Positions 1-12,144 of a stretch of DNA of 64,000 bases are shown here, piece by piece; position 1 is the stretch's first letter; every line of letters begins with the position of its first letter. The notes beneath the pieces were generated by a model that was not told the DNA's origin, did not search any database, and worked only from the letters and a program-made list of their open reading frames with translations. Position numbers and translations under genes: made by a program. The DNA comes from Prillingera fragicola (lineage: Eukaryota > Basidiomycota > Tremellomycetes > Trichosporonales > Trichosporonaceae). The stretch lies in NCBI GenBank assembly GCA_002335605.1, contig BEDY01000002.1, positions 1,426,001-1,490,000 of the forward strand, written 5' to 3'.

Positions 1-359
1 GCTGTTGGTTTCCCACTCTTCTCCATCATTCACCCTGGGCAGTTTGATTCATACGGCACCATCTCGTTGGGCTCTCTGCGTATTTGGACATTGCTCCCCT
101 TCTACATTGCCTCGCCCCTCCCATCGGCCCTGCCGTCGTCATCGTAGCGCCGTCACCAACTCTCATCACCACACCATCGGCATCAACTCCATCTTTGCGT
201 CGTTGCAGTCGCGGTCCCAGCACATAGTTGCCAGGAGCTCCTTGCAGGGCATCTATTGTTTCTGCAAGTGAAACGGCAAGTGAGTTGACCCAGCGTGTCG
301 CGCTGCACCGAGCCCAGGACAATCCCGTGTGCGCAACCGGCCTGACACGTCGCAGCAGC
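1..359. promoter_or_regulatory. Upstream region and probable 5'UTR intron of the RRM gene
   Basis: No coding exon is supported here. A good intron can be placed at about 280-355: GTGAGT donor at 280, CTGAC branch at 341-345, CGCAG acceptor at 355. It ends a few bases before the chosen ATG at 360, so the first intron is probably in the 5' leader. Open frames on both strands in this stretch look random. Confidence 0.45.
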
Positions 360-2998
360 ATGGCATCTTTGGACACACTGGATTCTGAACAAAGCAAAGC
401 TAGCTCGTCTCGGCCGACTGCCCCAGTGGGTAGTTCTGAAAAGGTCGTGGTGCGTGACAAGCCAGCGGACGGAGCTTCCATTTCGCTTGCCCCGCAGTAA
501 CTAACTGTGCAGCTTGCCCCCAACGCTCCCACAGACCAGACCGGTTCAAAGATTTCACGCATGCCGCCCACATCAGCAGAGATTGATGCTGTGATTGCAG
601 CGGCCATGGCCAATGCGCCGCCGGCGCCACCTCCCGTCGACATGGCTATGGAGAGTGAGTCACCAGTCTTTGCTCAAGCTAACGACAGCTGCTGTTCGGT
701 CTCTCACGCCTCTCATGACCAACATCCTTCCCTCAGCCATCGGCGCCGACGGACGAGTAAATCTTTTTGTTGGCAATGTAAGAATAGACTGCGAAACACT
801 GTTGCTGACTAGCAGCTCCCGTATCGGGTTCGATGGCAAGATTTGAAAGACTTGTTCCGCAAAGCTGGTACCGTCTTGCGCGCAGACGTCAGCCTCGGCC
901 CGGATAACCGTAGTCGTGGTTACGGCAACGTGCTAATGGGCAGTCGAGAGGATGCGGCTCGTGCCATTGGTACGTGTAGACCCCTAACTTTCATCTAACA
1001 TTGTGCAGATCGATTCAACGGCTTTACATGGCAGACACGCACACTGGAGGTTCGCCCAGACAGGCTTCCACCAGAGTACGAACCCCAGCCCCATGTCCAC
1101 CACAAGCCAATGTATGGCTTCATGCCGCCGCCAATGCAGCACTTTGGCGGAGGCGGAGGGGGCTGGAATAGGCCACCACCACATGGTCCGCCCTTTGGTG
1201 GCTTCGGCTCCCATCTGGGCCCACCAGGAGCGCATGTCGGGCCTGCTGCTGCCGGCTTTGGGCGTGGACCCGGCCTAGCTGGCTCGTCTCTTGCTCCAGT
1301 GGGAGCCTCCCCGTTGGCAGGTTCTCTCACTGCCGGACCGGGTGGCCCAGCTGGCGGACCTGGATGGGCACCGAGAGAGTCTCTAGCCCCCTATGGCACC
1401 GTGCCGGGAGGACCCGACCATACCCGCAGCGCGTCGCCGGGCTCAGGACTGCCTCAACTGACGGGGGAAGGCCGCCCTCCATCTCCCGGAAAGCTGGGTG
1501 ACCATGAGCTACCAATAGGTCGAGCACCAGGCGGCATGGGCCGGCTTCAGCCATTTGGAGCAGGCAAGAACGCGCTCGCTCCTGATCTCGAGCCTGCTAC
1601 AGTGCACCGACCAGGCAGCTCGGATTCAACCTCACCCGCGCTGTCAATGGTCTCCCCTCCCCCGATTGCGCTGAATGGATTGGCAAACCAAGGCAAGGAC
1701 TTGGGTGCGCCCAATACGCTATTCGATAGGGTCGTGTTTGTGAAGAACGTGAGCGCAACTTGATTTCAATTACTGACCATCAGTTATCTCTGTCCACTCA
1801 GTGGCAAGACCTAAAAGACCTATTCCGGCCAGCAGGCGTTGTCATTCGTGCAGACGTTGCGACGCGCCCCGATGGTCAATCACGCGGGTTTGGAACAGTC
1901 CTCTTTGCGTCTAAAGACGATGCTCTCAATGCCGTGGCCATGTTCAACAATCATGAGATTGACGGTCGAATCTTGCACGTTGCAACCGAACGCCAAACTC
2001 TCGAGGATAAGCACATTCAACCCATTCACCCCGGCTCAGAGACCTTTCCGTCATTTGGCTCCAAGCCTTCCGGTCAAGTCTGGGGGGACGCAAACCCACC
2101 TCTCCCTTCTCTCAACACTGCTTCTGACACGTTTCCGCTCGGTGGCACGTCGGCGACGTCGAACCCTTCACCCACTGGCCGTGTTCCGTGGCAGCTCAAC
2201 ACGGCTGTGGTCACCAACCCAGCAACGGCAGCGTTGCGCCGGAACGCTAGCGAAGACCCGCGACAGAGGCAAGCGCGGCACCCGGGACCCATCAGCCTTC
2301 CGCCGTTCCCTGCCATGGCCGAATTGAACCCTCTAAGCCCACTTCAAACGAGGGCGCTACCGCCAATGACTCCGTCGATGCCAGGCTTTGTCTTCAACGC
2401 CTACCCTCAGACACCGCCGGTCCACCCTCAGCACTACTTGTCGCCCGGTGGAGCCGGGCCGTTCTCGCCTGGCCTGCCTGTCACCAGTCCAGTGTACGGT
2501 GGACGCAGCCCGTTCCTCAACCCGGCTCCAGGTGCGCCAGTCCACAGGCCCCCCCAAGGCGGCTCTGCTGCTCTGGGTACTCCTACCACACAGGCATTCC
2601 CTCAAAACGCTTCACACTCGACCGCGGGTCCTCCTGGCAGCCAAGTCTCAGACGAATACTTTCCAAGGGTCGAGTCACCACAGGCTCGACCGGCGCCGTC
2701 CCCGCTAAACGCGCGTGAGCGGCTGGCGTCAACGGCCGGGGACGGAGATCTACTGGCTAGCGGCGCTGCAGCGCTGTCGCTTGATGACTCTGTCGAAGAG
2801 AGTGCAGCTGACTCTGCCCCCAACGCCAAGTCGAAGCGGTCAGCCAGCAGCGCACACCTGCACCCTTCGGGTTCCGTAGAGGTGACACCACCCACGAACG
2901 GCCGGAGCAGCTTTGACCAGCCTCGGCAGCAGGGAGCGTGGAGCTCTGACCGTCGCGCGAGTTGGGGTGATCTTGCTGCAGGTGCAGCCAATCGTTGA
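360..2998 (+). CDS. Two-RRM RNA-binding protein (Gbp2/Hrb1-like)
   Basis: Model: exons 360-449, 513-654, 737-777, 816-969, 1009-1748, 1784-2998; 793 aa. Two RNA recognition motifs are visible. The first (about residues 86-160) has VNLFVGN as RNP2 and [10 protein letters not shown] as RNP1. The second (about 380-460) has RVVFVKN and [10 protein letters not shown]. Both share the helix [16 protein letters not shown], which in established families is typical of fungal Gbp2/Hrb1 poly(A)+ RNA-binding and export proteins. The linker is Gly/Pro-rich and the roughly 330-residue tail is Pro/Ser-rich and probably disordered; the RGG/SR tail of yeast Gbp2 is not seen. Each RRM is interrupted by an intron just after RNP2 (38 and 35 nt), as if the duplicated domains kept their intron. 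The role (mRNA maturation, export or translation) is inferred. The ATG at 360 follows a likely leader intron; in-frame upstream starts cannot be excluded. Confidence 0.8.
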
Positions 2999-3125
2999 TG
3001 GAACCAGTAGAGTGTGGCTTATTTGTTTTGCCGTCTCTCCGTGAATACAATGCATCGCGGTCTCTATTTCTATGCAGCGGGGCGCTTGATATTCCTTCCA
3101 GCGCGCTCCTGGGACTCGTCCTCAA

Positions 3126-4164
3126 CTACTCTGTCAGCGATGCAGTAGACTTCAACTCACGTTTCCATGCTGGCAACCATCCATTATCTACCCTGAGGAG
3201 AGGGTTGCGCTCCGTGTTAGTGGTCGAACCAAGCGATGTGTATCCCTCATCGTATAGCTTGCACCACGGAACACCGAGGTCACGCAAGAAATCCCAAATC
3301 TCCTTGTAGGTCCAGTCCAGCACGGGATGAACACGGAGGACCTGGGGCCAACTGGGGTCCGTCGGGGCGAGTACCGAGACGTCTGAGGTGTTAGCTCTGC
3401 ATAACCTTCCTCCAGCCACGTACTTCCATTGGGATCTCCCTGTCGTGTGCCCATGAGCATGGCTCGAACATTGTTGCCACCATTACACGCAAGGTACTCG
3501 GACAGGGCGGCCTTCATGCCGCCTCCGAAGCGATACAGATCCAGCGCATACCGTGTGGCTGACTCGATCACAAACGCTTCGAGCGCTGGAAAAGGGTTGG
3601 GGGCGGTAAAGTACACACTGCGAATGACCGGGTATGGCGCTGCGTGGTCGGGGTCGACGGGGGCATGGTGGTGAGTAGCGCTGGCAGTTGACTCGACATT
3701 GGCATTCAGGCATGGCGGTAGAGGCGGAGGAGGTGCTGCGGGGGCGTTAAAGCACTCTTGACAAGGATCGTGGGAGGGCGGAGTAGACTCTCGAGAAGGC
3801 GGCAGAGACGACAGGTCGGGCAACTTTGTCGTAGGCCCGTTTGTAGTCTTGCCTGTGCTGTGCCGGGCATACAGGGCAGCAGCAAAGAGGTGGAGTAGCA
3901 CTGTGCCTATGTAATGTTAGATAGCATCAATGTATACACACTCACAGTCCTTTCCGCCGTTAAAAGATAAAGCCACTGCAGCCTCGCTGTATCGGGTCAG
4001 CCTGTATGGCACACCCGCTTGATTAATCATGGCACATACCCCAAGTCCTCCAGGACACCATCAATGAGCGACAGCGCACTGGCGATTTTGCGGCCGAGGG
4101 TGTCGGTTTCCTTGGCCCTGCCGAGAACACGGTCTAGCTCTACCGTCGTGACCTGGTCAGTCAT
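3126..4164 (-). CDS. FAD1: FAD synthase (FMN adenylyltransferase)
   Basis: Transfers AMP from ATP to FMN to give FAD, the last step of flavin cofactor synthesis; the yeast enzyme is cytosolic. Exons (minus strand, high to low): 4164-4040, 4001-3946, 3906-3424, 3382-3126; 306 aa, the usual size for fungal FAD1. It belongs to the PAPS-reductase-like fold. The adenylate loop [10 protein letters not shown] lies at about residues 54-63 and is split by an intron. Further on come [15 protein letters not shown], the family signature [10 protein letters not shown], then [17 protein letters not shown] and [15 protein letters not shown] near the C terminus. A Pro/Ser/His-rich insert of about 50 residues between the loop and the YFTAPNPFP segment is not a conserved part of the fold. 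Three introns of 38-41 nt close in phase. The start MTDQ at 4164 is preferred because conservation begins shortly after it, though the frame is open upstream. It is divergent from MED14. Confidence 0.93.
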
Positions 4165-4531
4165 GGTGATGGGAAAGCAGTGGAACGTTTGTGCCGAGCG
4201 GCCAAACCTTTGAGATCTTTGAAGCTTGCAGTGGTGGCGCTCGGCTGCTGGATGTCCGTAGAGCGGCGCAGACACATGGGCGGCATTGTCCGGGTCAGTC
4301 AGCCCGGATAGGCGCGCCAGAAGCCTTGACACAATCGTCACGTGTGATTCGGGCATAGGCACCAAAAGCAAGCACGCCTTTGTTCCCATCACATAGGACC
4401 AAGGTATCTCGTTGTTGCAACTCATCGACTTCATCACTGTCCAAGTGCAAGATGGTCACCCTGGTCTTCCTACAGGCCGTCTGAACGCATCCATCTCGAT
4501 CCTCGGCTCGGTATCATCTCTGTAATCAGCC
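4165..4531. promoter_or_regulatory. Divergent promoter between FAD1 and MED14
   Basis: This 367-bp gap separates the two divergent start codons and must contain both promoters. The minus-strand frame in front of FAD1 stays open to 4437 but shows no family similarity, so I treat it as leader. No specific operator was recognised. Confidence 0.4.
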
Positions 4532-7500
4532 ATGGTGCACCCGCAGCCTCATTCGGGGGCTCAGCAAGGCGACATTGCTCCGCCTCTCGTCCCCGCCCCC
4601 CCGCCTCTTCACGAACAACCGCAGCCTGTGGCTTCATCCTCGAGGAATCCCCAGCTAGGACCAGATCCATTTTTTCGATACCCTACACCGAATCCGGATC
4701 AGGTCGAGGAAGAGCTCCCGCCTTACTGGGAGACTGAAAATGTACCGTTGGGCCCGATGCTCGATCGCCTTTCTCGGAAGGGATACGGTGATATGAGAAC
4801 GCTGGTGGACAATACGTGAGTATGCCGACAGAGCGTGACTGACATAGATAGTCTTCCTCCACTTGGTATGCGCCAGAAACCAAAGCACATTATAGAATAC
4901 GCGAAAACGACGCGTCAAGCCGTTCTCAAGTACCTTGCCGTCCTGCGGTGGAAGACCTCTGTTGATCTGGCAACGGCAGCTGGCTCATCAGGCAACGGAG
5001 CGGCCTCTGGGCCTACGGTTTCATTTCCTACTCCCCACTCTAATGGTGAATCCAACGACACGAGCCCCACAGCGTACCCTTCAAAGGGTAAACATCGCGG
5101 AGATGAAGCAGAGGAGCCCGTCGTACATGGCAAAGTTACCGACGCTCGCCGCATCCAACAGTTTCTAGAGCATCAGAATGCTCAGCACGATGAGGCCATC
5201 AAGCACGTCCGGCATGTGGCTGGACTGGTGGAAACTCTACGGTAAGCCCAGCACAGTCGAGTGGCGCTGACAACAAGCGAACGCAATGCAGACCTCTTGA
5301 CTGCGCTCACCTTGCGCTCGACGGGGTCATATCCTCGTTTCCCCACCGCACTTACAGAGTCTTTTATTCCTCGACCTCCTCTTAACTCTACCTCTATTCT
5401 CAGCACGCTCGAACGCCTCGACGAGCACTTGCTATACAGGCTACGCTGTTGCGATTATCTGCCCCCAGAGCTGGTCGTACTCCAGGTTAAAGACGGTCGT
5501 GCCTACGTCCAAGGAGGCGGTCCACTGGGTTGGCTTGCGCAGCTGAGCGTAGTAGGATTTGAGGATGACAGCCGGTGGTGGTTGACTGGGTTGGAATGGG
5601 CGTGGGCGTCATCGGATGGGAAGCGGACGTCGAGTCCGAAGGCCTTCTCGTCCGAGGAGAGACAGCAGATTCTGGATCTCGCCAACATGGAAGTTCTCGA
5701 TCCCAGGCCACTACCTGATGCCAAGCAAGAGGTTGGATCAGTGGACTCGCCGCTGGTTCGCATCTACAACTTTTTGCGTACGTAAACGATCTACGGCACA
5801 GCGTGCAGCACTAACCCTTCAGAACACCTTTCCCTAGCCTATCAGTTAGAAACGCTCTGCACGCAAGCCCTTACTTTGAGTCAGGGCCGTTGGCGTCAGC
5901 AGCTGCTCGTTGATATGGATCGTAATAAGAAGGAGCTGAGGTTGCGATACTGGATGTAAGTCGATGCTAGTCACGTAGCGCTGACCTTGCCAGTCGACCT
6001 AGGCCACCAGCACCACCACCTGGGCAGCAGCAGGCTGCAGTTGGAAAACGTTCGCAGCCGCCGGCGACCTTAGCCCAAGCTCGATCACCTCTGGTGGGCG
6101 GAGTCTTGACCTTTTCGCTCGCCGAGTCTGCGCAGCCTCTCTCGGAGGCGGAGCGAGTGTTACGTGAGGCAGTGGCCGCTGGAATGGAACCAGTCGACAG
6201 GGCCGTTCGCCTGGAGATTGGTGTGAAATGGGAGGTCGGTGAGGCCGGCACTGGCGGTGGCCTCAAGGCAGGAGATGCGATGGACGCCTCGGGATTGAAG
6301 ATTGTGAGTCCCGCTCGTGCGACTGCATGCTGATAGCCTCAGGACTCGTCAAAGCTCAGCATGAAAGACCTGTTGACCATGGCGACACGAGCACACGCCA
6401 GTCATCTCGCCCGCTCGACAGCTGTGCCCTTGTTGACCAACGAGCGGCTGGCCCTGGACCCTCTCAACCTTCCACGCCTGGCAGAGTCTGAATCAGCAAC
6501 GCGGCCACTGGCTCTCATCGTTCCATTGCCGGCACAGCACACCGGGGCTCATTTCTCGGTCTCGGTCTCCGCTACGTCTGGTCTTATTGAAATTGACGAC
6601 GTGTTTGCTCGGGACGGCGGGCAGATGTTGGAAAGCAACCGCAGTATACGCGCGAAGCTCGCAACAGCTTCAGTCAACGACCACAAGACGCGTCTTGCTG
6701 ACGACTTGTATCGGCTCATCTCTGCCGTCATTATGGAGGATGTTGAGGACCATCTCCGTCAACTTGGATTGCACCCGTCACGACGGGTCGCTCTTCGTAC
6801 GCATGACCTGGCCAAGACCGACTTGCACCCTACGTCCACCGTTTTTGTTCCTCTGCCCGTCTCTCAGTCGCACCACTTTGTATGCAAGATCACCCCCACT
6901 GGTATTGCATACGAACTCCTAAAGCTGTTGCGTGTGCCAATGGAGAATGGGGCAGGCCTCAAACTGGCCGTTGGGGATCGTACTCCTATCGAGCTCTCGA
7001 GGCTGGTGGAACGTCGCAAGGCCAAGGGTGTGAAACGCGTTCTCGACGATGCGGGCATCATCGACGACGCTGCGACCAAGTGGGAGCAGCTGGGAGCCTC
7101 CAACACGAACCGCTTCCAGGTTAACTCCAGGGATCTCCGCGACATGTTCTATTACTGCAAGTGAGTGACTTGAGGCTATGCCGTGAACCAAACTGACCTA
7201 GTAGCGCACTCGTCGCTCAGACGATCGTGGAGCAGCAGCTCAAGGACCGTGGCATTCCATACACGACACATTTCCCAGACGAGTCAGACTTCCCTGCTCC
7301 TCACAGCCGCTCAGCCTTGGCAGGAATGGTTCCGAACATCTGCGTCAACGCCAGCGATCTGTTCAAGGACGGACGAACGGCCGAGGTTGCGTCGCCCAAG
7401 GTCTTCCTAGTCATCAACGACTGGTGGAAGGGGACACAGTGCGGTATCGAAACCATTGTCAGATTGCGGCACAGGCCCTCTGTGTCTACTGCCGATACTT

Positions 7501-8546
7501 CAGCTCCTGTTGCACCGGCATCATCGAGCGCGGCTCGAGCAGAGGGGATCAAGTTTGACCAGGCCACCTCGACAGTGCGCTTTCGCGCGCCGACCATCGC
7601 CCGTTGTGTGCCGGATTTCCTCGAGCAATGGGAACGGCTCAGCAAGGTCATCGTTGTTGCCGGAGAAGGTGAGTCACTAGCATTAACTGCTCAACCTAAC
7701 GTTCCAGTCAATCGACTCAACAAAACGGACCAGTTTCACGATCTGCGTATGCTCTCATTCGACTTGTGCACTGCAACTCTGCAGTATGCCCCTGGTTACC
7801 AAGTTGCTATCACCTACACGCCCATGTCCGACTCCTACGAGGCATCGTTCTTCCGCTCCTCGCCTGTATCATCTACCCCAGCTGTACACTCTGCTACTCC
7901 AGTTACCGAAACAGAGTCGAGCCCTCACCAAATCATTGCCCCCCTCCTCTCCCACTACTTGAATGAGGTGTCCACCCAATCGCCTGGCAAGGACCCCCTC
8001 GGCAGCAAGGGCAAGCAGTTTATCCAGCTGCTCCGCAGCACCTTGCCTTTGCTTTTGGAGGCCGAGGCCCTCCGCGCAGCCTCCGCTGGCGAATTCCCCA
8101 TCCTTGTTGTTCGTTCTGTCACCGACTATCGGTTAGTCTGGGACAGCGAGGGCACAACGAGGTATGCCCTTGATGTTGCCCTGACAGCAGACGCGACCCA
8201 CTTCCTCATCTCGGATGCCACCTTGATCAAGGGCGACGTACCGGCTGACCTCACATGCGGTCCGCTGACACCTATCCCTAGCCTGGAAAAGGCCATTGCC
8301 AGGGGATACAAGGCAGCGCGAGCTGCGAAGGTCGCCACCCCAAGCTCTGTGGGGACACCAGCTGCGGCCATGACTCCTGCGGCCACAGTCGCTGGGGCAG
8401 CAGTTGCTCCCCGTTCTGTTGGACCTGCCGTGCCCCCTGCCATTCGGCTTGACAATGGCACGTCTCTGCTATGCACTGTACAGGTACTGCAGGACGTGCT
8501 CAAGGCTGTTGCGTTCGAAGTTGAGACTGCAATCGCATCCAAGTAG
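4532..8546 (+). CDS. MED14: Mediator complex subunit 14 (Med14/Rgr1)
   Basis: Med14 is the architectural backbone of Mediator, linking the head, middle and tail modules for RNA polymerase II transcription in the nucleus. Exons: 4532-4815, 4852-5241, 5278-5777, 5823-5955, 5994-6303, 6343-7160, 7202-7668, 7708-8546; 1246 aa. The family N-terminal domain is clear: PLGPMLDRLSRKGYGDMRTLV (about residues 68-88), then LPPLGMRQKPKHIIEYAK and TRQAVLKYLAVLRWKTSV, the helical block that contacts the middle module. The remainder is long and diverged, with Ala/Pro-rich patches near the C terminus, as expected for Med14. The seven introns are 36-45 nt; the last (7669-7707, 39 nt) contains no stop, so its retention would add 13 residues. 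The gene is divergent from FAD1 and followed in tandem by the EST1/SMG7-like gene. Confidence 0.9.
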
Positions 8547-8957
8547 ACACCACCCACATGCATCGTATCAGCATTGCCTCGTGGCAAAGTCATGCACACT
8601 AACCCGCGTTGCAATTCTATCAAATTTTCAAGTTGAGAAGAGCAGCTGTAGCGTTGCCCAAGATCTGCCAGATCGTTGAGCTGTCGTTGTAGCGTCTGCA
8701 GAGACATTGCCTGCCAGTACGACAACGATGAGGAAACAGCAGGGAACCAACGGTCCCCAGGTGGTGCGGAGCGAAGCGAAAACAAAGCCCCGAAGGCGCC
8801 TGAAGTGGTGGCCACTGTAACCGCGTCATGGCACTCTCCAGCTCTCCACGCCATATCTCAATCCTGTCCTATCCCGCTCGCAACCGCTTCCCATCAAGCA
8901 CTCATGCCCGGGTCCGCGGCTGGACACTCGCGGCGACGTGCTCGCGGTGCACGGAAC
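8547..8957. other. Intergenic, MED14 to EST1/SMG7-like
   Basis: A 411-bp tandem gap carrying the 3' end of MED14 and the promoter of the next gene. The plus-strand frame of the downstream gene is open from 8676, with another in-frame ATG at 8904, so the real start could lie inside this interval. Nothing else was seen. Confidence 0.4.
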
Positions 8958-11853
8958 ATGTCGCGTTCAACGTCCGCGGCCGAAGATCCACCTGTCTCCC
9001 CCCAACCGTCTCGCGGCGCCAGTGACCTGTACCAGTGAGTGGCTCCTGCACTCGGGGTGCTCGATAAGGGCGGTCTGGGAGGTAGCAGTGCAATAGAGTA
9101 TACTGAAGCTCGTTTAGGGATGCACAGAACGCGACAGCCGAGCTCAAAGGCTTGTTAAAGACTCAACCACCTTGGACAAAGGAGGCTGATGCTCTTAGGC
9201 AACGGTGCGGGTGCTGCGTACCGTCTAGTGCTGACCATCTAGCACACGTAATGCTCTCCTGGCTATTCTGTTCCAGCATCCGCTTCACCCGCATGGCCAA
9301 TCGATTGAGCCCCTGTGGTTGAATACGACGTACACTCTCATCTCGGCCTACCGAGATGTCGTCGCCCGAATTGAGGCTGCGTTGCCCACACCTTCGTCGC
9401 GCCGGGGTGGAAACGCCGCCTCGAAGCACGCGAGCGGAGGGGATGCGGCTGGTGACCTGCGCCGTACGCTGTCTCGCTTCCGCAGCGCCCTTGGTGCCGA
9501 GGACACATTCTACCGCTCTCTCATTGCCCGGATTGTGGGCTTTTACCGTCTACAGGACCGCACTGGTGCCCAGCTCGCGTTGGTCGGCATTCCTGTTCCC
9601 TCGGCAGGTGCAGCGGATGAGCACGATCCAAGCCTTGCGCCACCTTCTATCAGCTCAGAGGAGACTGAGAAGAAGGTAGGCCTCGTCTACAAGGGCCTGA
9701 TTTGTCTCGGAGACCTGGAACGCTACAAAGAGCAGTACAGTGACAAGTCTCGGCGCGACGCTAGAGAACAGCGAGAACGCAACACGGCAGCTCCCCAGGC
9801 TCGAGACTTGTCAGACCGCTTCTCTCGCGCCATTTTGTATTACGAGGTGGCTCGGGGTCTTCAGCCAGACAATGGTGAGTTTGGCGCACAGTGTAAATGC
9901 TGACTGAAGGCATGGCCTTTAATCAGCTCGCTGTCATTGACGGGTATCTCAACGACAACTTTCACTGTGTCTATCATTACTTTCGCGCCTTGGCAGTGCG
10001 CCAGCCTTTTCCCAACGGTGAAGCGAACCTTGATCGCGTACTGAAGAAGATCTTCGATCGTTGGCGCTCAACGCGATATGAGGAAGACGACACATCAAAG
10101 GACAATTCGGAAGCGTTTCAGCGCCAGCTCCTCACGGTTGTGTCCGTGTTGTTTGTCAAAGCGGGGACTAGCCACTTTGCTCCAGTGAGGGCCACGTCCC
10201 TCGAGCTGTTTGGACGATTGCTCAGAGCACGTCAGCTACCTTCCGAGGGTATCGTCAAGACTACCGTCATGGCCATTGGATCTCACTGGCATGCCCGCCT
10301 GGGTGTCACTGGTCATGGGCGGGCTGAAAGCCAAGGCGATCTACTCGACAAGCATCGTGTCATTGAGGATCTTGCACTCAGCTTCTTACTTGCCGTCTTT
10401 ACGACCCTAATTGTGGTCTCTGCAGACGAAGTCGAGGACGTCTTGGCCTCCACACAGGATACTGAAGACTCGGCACTGGCAACCGACGATGACCCAATCG
10501 TGGAAGGCGAAAATGATGGAACGCTTGTTCTCGCGCAGCGCATCACCGCCGTTGTTCGTCGCATCCTCCCGTCACTACGCATCATGTCGCGGTGGATAAA
10601 AGCACACCTGGAGTATCTTGCGCGTGCGTCCTCATCAAAGAACCCAGAGCTGCAAGACACGGTTGCCTCCTTCTGGGGGGAGTACAAGCGTCTCATTTTG
10701 GCTCTGGCGCGTCTGTTCCCATTGCCGCAGCTTCCCGAGCTGGACGAGCCTCTCGAGGAGGATATGGACATGCGCGGATTCCTCCCACTTCGCCGCGGTC
10801 TTACTGCGGGCACTCATACCGAGGAGCTCAATTTTGACGACGCCACTCGGCAGAACGTGCATCCTAATGAGGAGCAGCTCATGCGAATCGCCGATTTGCT
10901 CGTGGACGTCAAGTTGCTCATGCAATCTGAAGTGAGTTTCCACCTTCGCAGGTCACGGCTCTAACACGATTAGGCTGGTGCCGAAGCTCTTAGCACAGGC
11001 GCTCCCCTGCCCTCTGCCCCTTTCGTAGCTCAGAGGAATGCGGCCGATGCGGCCTCGGTGTCGTTCAGCACGGAAACGGAGGATGATCCTGTCAACATGG
11101 CGATGCGTGCAACCTTGGGAGAAGGAAGTAGTGTTGGAGGGGACGAACAGGACATGGACGATGATGACGAGGTCATCTTGTGGGGCCGCCAGTAAGTGGC
11201 AGTTGGAGGGTTCAGCTAACGTATCCAGCACACCTGTCGTCCATTCAGCGCCTTCCACTGGCCCAACGGCACAAGATCTTCTCCAAAAGCTTACCCTCGC
11301 CCAAACTCAATCTCATGGACCTGCCAACCAACCTCTACTCTTTGGCGGTGATCTTTCTGGGTCTGGTAGCATTTGGACAATGAGTCGCGAAGAGTCGCAA
11401 AAGGGGACGCAGCGTGCCTCGCTACCTGCCCAGACTCAACCCATTGCCTCGATCTGGACCAACGACCGACCCGTCCCTCCAGGCTCCCACCCTGGCACCC
11501 ATCCTTTGCCATCGCACTCGGGCCCTCATGTACAGCATGGCCCCCAGGCTCTGCCACAGCATGCTGGTGGGAATGCTTCATGGCCACACACACCGCAGCA
11601 CATGCCGCCGCCCCCGCCTGGTCTTGGCCCGCCAGGCTTTGGACCACCTGGCCTCGCTAACGCCCCACCTGGTCTAGGCGCTGCCAACTGGTCAACAGCG
11701 CCCCCCGTTCTGAGTGCTCAGCTCAAAAATGGGCATGGGCAGCAACCTCTTAGCATGTGGGGCGCCGCGGACCGGAACACTTGGGGGCCTGCGCAGGGGC
11801 AACAGCCTCAAGGCCGCGTCCCATCGGCTCAGTGGGGCTACCAACCGCAGTGA
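8958..11853 (+). CDS. EST1/SMG7-family protein with 14-3-3-like TPR domain
   Basis: Exons: 8958-9034, 9118-9204, 9243-9874, 9910-10931, 10974-11191, 11229-11853; 886 aa. The core (about residues 30-400) matches the EST1/SMG5-7 family: the helical repeat segment KGLICLGDLERYKEQYS, then ILYYEVARGLQPDNG, MAFNQLAVIDGYLNDNFHCV, and YHYFRALAVRQPFPNGEANL, the last two being the family hallmark. Known members act in nonsense-mediated decay (SMG7 and yeast Ebs1 bind phosphorylated Upf1) or telomerase recruitment (Est1). The C-terminal 200 residues are Pro/Gly/Gln-rich with repeated short W-containing motifs (SIWTM, SIWTND, TWGPA), a layout closer to SMG7/Ebs1 than to SMG6, and no PIN nuclease domain is present. 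Which role applies is inference. The ATG at 8958 is the last upstream of a conserved exon; 8904 is an in-frame alternative. The acceptor of intron 1 could be 9108 or 9117, both in frame. Confidence 0.85.
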
Positions 11854-12144
11854 GGCTGGCCATGTCCATCACTCTCCAGAACGCGACCCCAATGGCCTTG
11901 ACGCGAGACTGCATGAGCCGGAACCCCGCTCCTTACTGTTTGACTCAAGGGGTCACAGGGTCACATTGATAAGTCGGCTACACTGTGGGTATCCGCACTG
12001 CCTCCTGGAGGCAACAAGAGTATGTGTTGCGATAAAGGCTGGCGACTCTTTGGCATGCACAATTGTTCACATCATGGCTCCGTCAATGACGTACTATACA
12101 TATACAGTGGTAAACGATCAGGGAGAGTGTCGCCGTTCCCTCGG

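Noticed and set aside
26..643. Minus-strand open frame of 205 codons at the left edge
   Set aside because: It overlaps the leader, first exons and introns of the RRM gene and has no recognisable similarity.
4165..4437. N-terminal extension of FAD1 upstream of Met at 4164
   Set aside because: The frame is open but the extension lacks similarity to FAD synthases and would enter the MED14 promoter. The size without it already fits the family.
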